From contig NZ_JAPEOQ010000001.1 of NCBI RefSeq assembly GCF_026341035.1, positions 5,580,001 to 5,644,000 of the forward strand: DNA of 64,000 nt. The letters run 5' to 3'. This stretch comes from Streptomyces sp. NBC_01016. Lineage in GTDB: Bacteria > Actinomycetota > Actinomycetes > Streptomycetales > Streptomycetaceae. Shown piece after piece: positions 61,540-64,000 of the stretch; position 1 is the first letter of the stretch, and every line of letters starts with the position of its first letter. A model generated the notes under the pieces. That model searched no databases. It saw nothing but the letters and a program-made list of their open reading frames with translations, and was not told the origin of the DNA. The position numbers and the translations under genes are program-made.

Positions 61540-62361
61540 TCAGCCGGCGCGCAGGTACGGAGCGCGTAGATGGGCCCGACGTGAGCCGGGGTGGAAGACG
61601 AGGATGATGAGGCGGGTGCCCGGCGCGGTAAGTGGTTGGGCGGCGCAGGTGGTGACCCACCCCGGCCCGTATTTCGCGTGGAGGAGGGGGCGTTCGTCGC
61701 CGTCGGGGTGGACGGACGCGCCGCCCGCCTCGTAGATGGGTGCTGCCTCGGGGTCCGCGAGGATCTCCTTCTCGATCTGGAGCAGCGTGTCGTCGTCGGG
61801 CCGGGAGGCGAGTGCTGCACGCAATTGAGGCATGACGAGCGGCGCCCATGCCGTGGCCCAGTCCGTCAGGGCTGTCCGTGCCGTCGGATCCAGCAGCATC
61901 CATCGCATGGTGTTCGCCGGTACCTGCGCGTCGGGGAACAGTTCGCTGAACGATCTGTTGCACGCCAGGAGATCCCACGACGCGTCCGTCACGTAGGCCA
62001 TGTGCGAGATGCTGTCGACCGCTTCCTGCCAGACACCGGGAACTTCCTTGCCTGCGGTGAGGTTCAACGGCCCTGGTGGATCCTGTAGCAGTGCGTACCG
62101 GCACAGCAGGATCCACTCCTGCTCGTTGAGCCCGAACAGCCGCGCCACATCGCGCAGTAGTTCCGCGGGGGCGTTGGGGTATGTCCCCGACTCCAGTCGG
62201 TGGTACGTACCGATTGTCCGGTGCAGCAACTGGTCGACCTGGTGCTGAGAGAGGCCGGGAGCGCGGCGGCCCTGGCCAGTGGGCCGGGCGAAGCCATGGG
62301 ATTCCGGGGCTATGAGGGCGCGCCGTTCACGGAGCAGGGCGCGAAGCGCCGTCTTGTTCAT
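61540..62361 (-). CDS. MmyB-like XRE transcriptional regulator
   Basis: The 273-residue protein has an N-terminal XRE helix-turn-helix (APGLSQHQVDQLLHRTIGTYHRLESG) and a C-terminal MmyB/MLTR ligand-binding domain (WDLLACNRSFSELFPD, NTMRWMLLDPTAR, and the HPGSRRAHLRAP end). The family binds fatty-acid-like ligands and activates adjacent antibiotic genes. It lies 72 bases upstream of the type III synthase on the same strand and is a likely activator. ATG 62361 is favoured over GTG 62385. Confidence 0.94.
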   Translation of the reverse strand: MNKTALRALLRERRALIAPESHGFARPTGQGRRAPGLSQHQVDQLLHRTIGTYHRLESGTYPNAPAELLRDVARLFGLNEQEWILLCRYALLQDPPGPLNLTAGKEVPGVWQEAVDSISHMAYVTDASWDLLACNRSFSELFPDAQVPANTMRWMLLDPTARTALTDWATAWAPLVMPQLRAALASRPDDDTLLQIEKEILADPEAAPIYEAGGASVHPDGDERPLLHAKYGPGWVTTCAAQPLTAPGTRLIILVFHPGSRRAHLRAPYLRAG

Positions 62362-62791
62362 GGTGGGTAATCCCTCGTTGTTCACGCCGAGTTGAGCGTG
62401 AGCAGTCTAAATAGTCCCATGGTCTTTGGTAATAAACATTGCCCGAAGAAAACGATCAGACGGTGCGTCATGATGGGTTGAGTTGGGTTTCCCACCTGCT
62501 GGTTTCCTCGCTCGTGCGCATGTGGGCGCGGCGTTGCGGCACCTGTGCCGGGCCACTCGAAAATGGCTGAAATTTCCCGCTGCGGGTAACCCACAAGCCT
62601 CTGCGACCGTTCAGGCAAGTGCGAGTGGGGCCGGGCCACCAATTGCGATCCATGTGGCCGGAAAATGCGTTGCGAGACGCGAACGCCCACACTCGTCCGG
62701 GCGGTCGGTGGAGGTCACTGGCTGCGGTCGGTGCCGTCACTCGCCATCACGTAGCGGCCACGGCACCGGCCGCGCCCGGTCCCGGACCCCG
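62362..62791. other. 430-bp non-coding gap with low-GC pocket
   Basis: No convincing gene is seen. Bases 62400-62470 are unusually A/T-rich (AAATAGTCCCATGGTCTTTG and AATAAACATTGCCCGAAG). This probably holds the XRE promoter. Two GGTTTCC repeats lie near 62487-62506. A short GCGGCC/GGCCGC hairpin at 62755-62774 may terminate the DUF4032 transcript. Confidence 0.55.
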
Positions 62792-63985
62792 TCATCGCCC
62801 GGACTTGTGCACATTCCGTACGTAGTCGTCGGCCGCCGCGTCGAGGCCGATGTCGTGCTGGGCGCGCTCGGACAAGTACCAGCGGTGCTCCAGGACTTGG
62901 TGGTACAGCTCGGCCGGGTCCATCGGCGTGGACACCCGGTCGCGGACGGCGCGGACCGTGGGGCGGAACACGTCACGGACCCAGCGGTGGGCGAGAACCT
63001 CGGGGCGGGCGTCCGCCGCGTCCTCCTGCGTCGCCATCCAGCTCTCCAGGTCGCCAAGGAGCCGACGCGCCTGGTTCTCCTCGGCGTCCATGCCGGTCAG
63101 GCGCAGGAGTTGACGCTGATGGTGGCCCGCGTCGACGACCTTCGGCACGAACGTGACGGTGTCGCCGTGCGGCGAGCGGGAGATCTGCATCTCGGCCACG
63201 TCGAAGCCCAGATCGTTGAGGCGGCGGATGCGGCGCTCCATGTAGTGGTGCTTGCCGGCCGGATACACCGACGTACGGGTCAGCTCGGACCACAGGTCCG
63301 TGTACCGCTGCACGATCTCCGTACCGAACGCGATCGGGTCGATCGACGGGTGCAGCGCGCCCGACGCCTCCAGGTCGAGCATCTCGCCCGCGATGTTCAC
63401 CCGTGCCAGATCGATGTCGTACTCCCGCTGCCCGTCGCTCAACTGCGGGTGCAGCTCGCCGGTCTCGGCGTCCACCAGGTAGGCGGCGTACGCGCCCGCG
63501 TCCCGGCGGAAGAGGGTGTTGGACAACGAGCAGTCGCCCCAGGCGAAGCCGCTGAGATGCAGACGCACCAGGAGCACGGCGAGCGCGTCCATCAGCCGGT
63601 GCACGGTCGTCGGCCGCAGCGTCGTCTCGAACATCGAGCGGTACGGCAGTGAACCGCCCAGGTGCCGCGTGATGAGCACGGGCTCCAGCGGGGAACCGTC
63701 GGGCTGCTCGCGGCCCGTGACCACGGCGAGCGGATCCACCGCGGGGATCGCCAACCGGTCGAGCGTGCGCAGCAGTTCGTACTCGTTCAGCGCCGGGCGC
63801 CGGGCCAGCTCCTTCACGGCGACGACCTCGTCCCCGGCGCGCGCGTAACGCACCACGTGCCGCGAGATGCCGCGCGGAAGCGGTACCAGGTACTCCTCGG
63901 GCCAATCCTCCAGCGGGATGTGCCAGGGCAGGGCGAGCAGGAGCACCGGGTGCTCGGGGTTGGTGGCGCTGATCTCGAGCGGCAT
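62792..63985 (-). CDS. DUF4032 kinase-like protein
   Basis: The 397-residue protein shows a protein-kinase-like fold: VVAVKELARRPALNEYELLRTL resembles the ATP-binding Lys and C-helix, and HLSGFAWGDCSLSNTLF the catalytic loop (Asp in GDCSLSN). The C-terminal half matches the DUF4032 domain (SPHGDTVTFVPKVVDAGHHQ). The function of the family is unknown; it is near universal in Streptomyces. It starts 15 bases from the right window edge, either ATG 63985 or GTG 63991. Confidence 0.9.
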   Translation of the reverse strand: MPLEISATNPEHPVLLLALPWHIPLEDWPEEYLVPLPRGISRHVVRYARAGDEVVAVKELARRPALNEYELLRTLDRLAIPAVDPLAVVTGREQPDGSPLEPVLITRHLGGSLPYRSMFETTLRPTTVHRLMDALAVLLVRLHLSGFAWGDCSLSNTLFRRDAGAYAAYLVDAETGELHPQLSDGQREYDIDLARVNIAGEMLDLEASGALHPSIDPIAFGTEIVQRYTDLWSELTRTSVYPAGKHHYMERRIRRLNDLGFDVAEMQISRSPHGDTVTFVPKVVDAGHHQRQLLRLTGMDAEENQARRLLGDLESWMATQEDAADARPEVLAHRWVRDVFRPTVRAVRDRVSTPMDPAELYHQVLEHRWYLSERAQHDIGLDAAADDYVRNVHKSGR

Positions 63986-64000
63986 GACCACCAGCGTAAA

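Overview
This is high-GC actinobacterial DNA and almost certainly Streptomyces. Supporting signs are very strong third-position G/C, an 388-residue xylose isomerase with the Streptomyces active-site numbering, a mycothiol-dependent formaldehyde module, an IdeR/DmdR-type iron box, and a rare TTA (bldA) codon inside a biosynthetic gene.

1-12157: the right-hand part of a biosynthetic gene cluster that continues off the left edge. Ten tightly coupled plus-strand genes encode an aldehyde dehydrogenase (5' end missing), an acyl-CoA-dehydrogenase-fold flavoprotein, a class III aminotransferase, an SRPBCC protein, a small membrane protein, a flavin reductase, a diiron protein, a fatty acid desaturase, and a private KASIII / ACP / KASII trio. 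A perfect 22-bp bidirectional terminator separates them from a minus-strand unit: a serine-type tRNA-like gene, a diacylglycerol-kinase-fold protein and a second diiron protein. My reading (inference) is that the trio builds a fatty chain that is reduced, aminated and N-hydroxylated, then joined N-N and oxidised. That is the logic of aliphatic azoxy natural products (valanimycin / elaiomycin type). The tRNA-like gene has a serine-type body but an anticodon loop unlikely to work in translation. It may supply seryl-tRNA to the pathway, or it may be a decayed integration site. An IS5-type transposase remnant lies just outside it.

12.6-38.3 kb: chromosomal catabolism and resistance. Included are an ExaC-like aldehyde dehydrogenase with its GAF regulator; an amidase and an acetamidase/formamidase coupled to a 50-residue membrane peptide; the xylose locus (ROK repressor, xylB, xylA) with a degenerate repeat array; a lipoprotein-like PS-repeat protein and a secreted phytase-like esterase. 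A ureide/carbamoyl locus follows: DUF1097 membrane protein, cyclic amidohydrolase, second acetamidase, carbamate kinase, PucR regulator, and FdrA-DUF1116-DUF2877 (the AllFGH oxamate carbamoyltransferase set). After a succinate-semialdehyde-type dehydrogenase comes an arsenic/cadmium island (cadI, arsR, acr3, arsC).

38.3-57 kb: Nudix hydrolase, two-component system with an ABC transporter, a GAF protein that has lost its usual tail, MFS exporter, KhtTU-type K+/H+ antiporter, ATP-dependent DNA ligase, glutathione peroxidase, small unknown proteins, two alpha/beta hydrolases, DedA protein, MarR regulator with TGACAA operators, FetB-like permease, mycothiol-dependent formaldehyde dehydrogenase with a metallo-beta-lactamase partner, and an anti-sigma-like ATPase.

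57-64 kb: iron-box-controlled DUF2470 protein, acyltransferase-3 membrane protein, SDR with TetR regulator and twin palindromic operators, a type III polyketide synthase with an MmyB-like regulator, about 430 bases of non-coding DNA, and a DUF4032 kinase-like gene running to the right edge.
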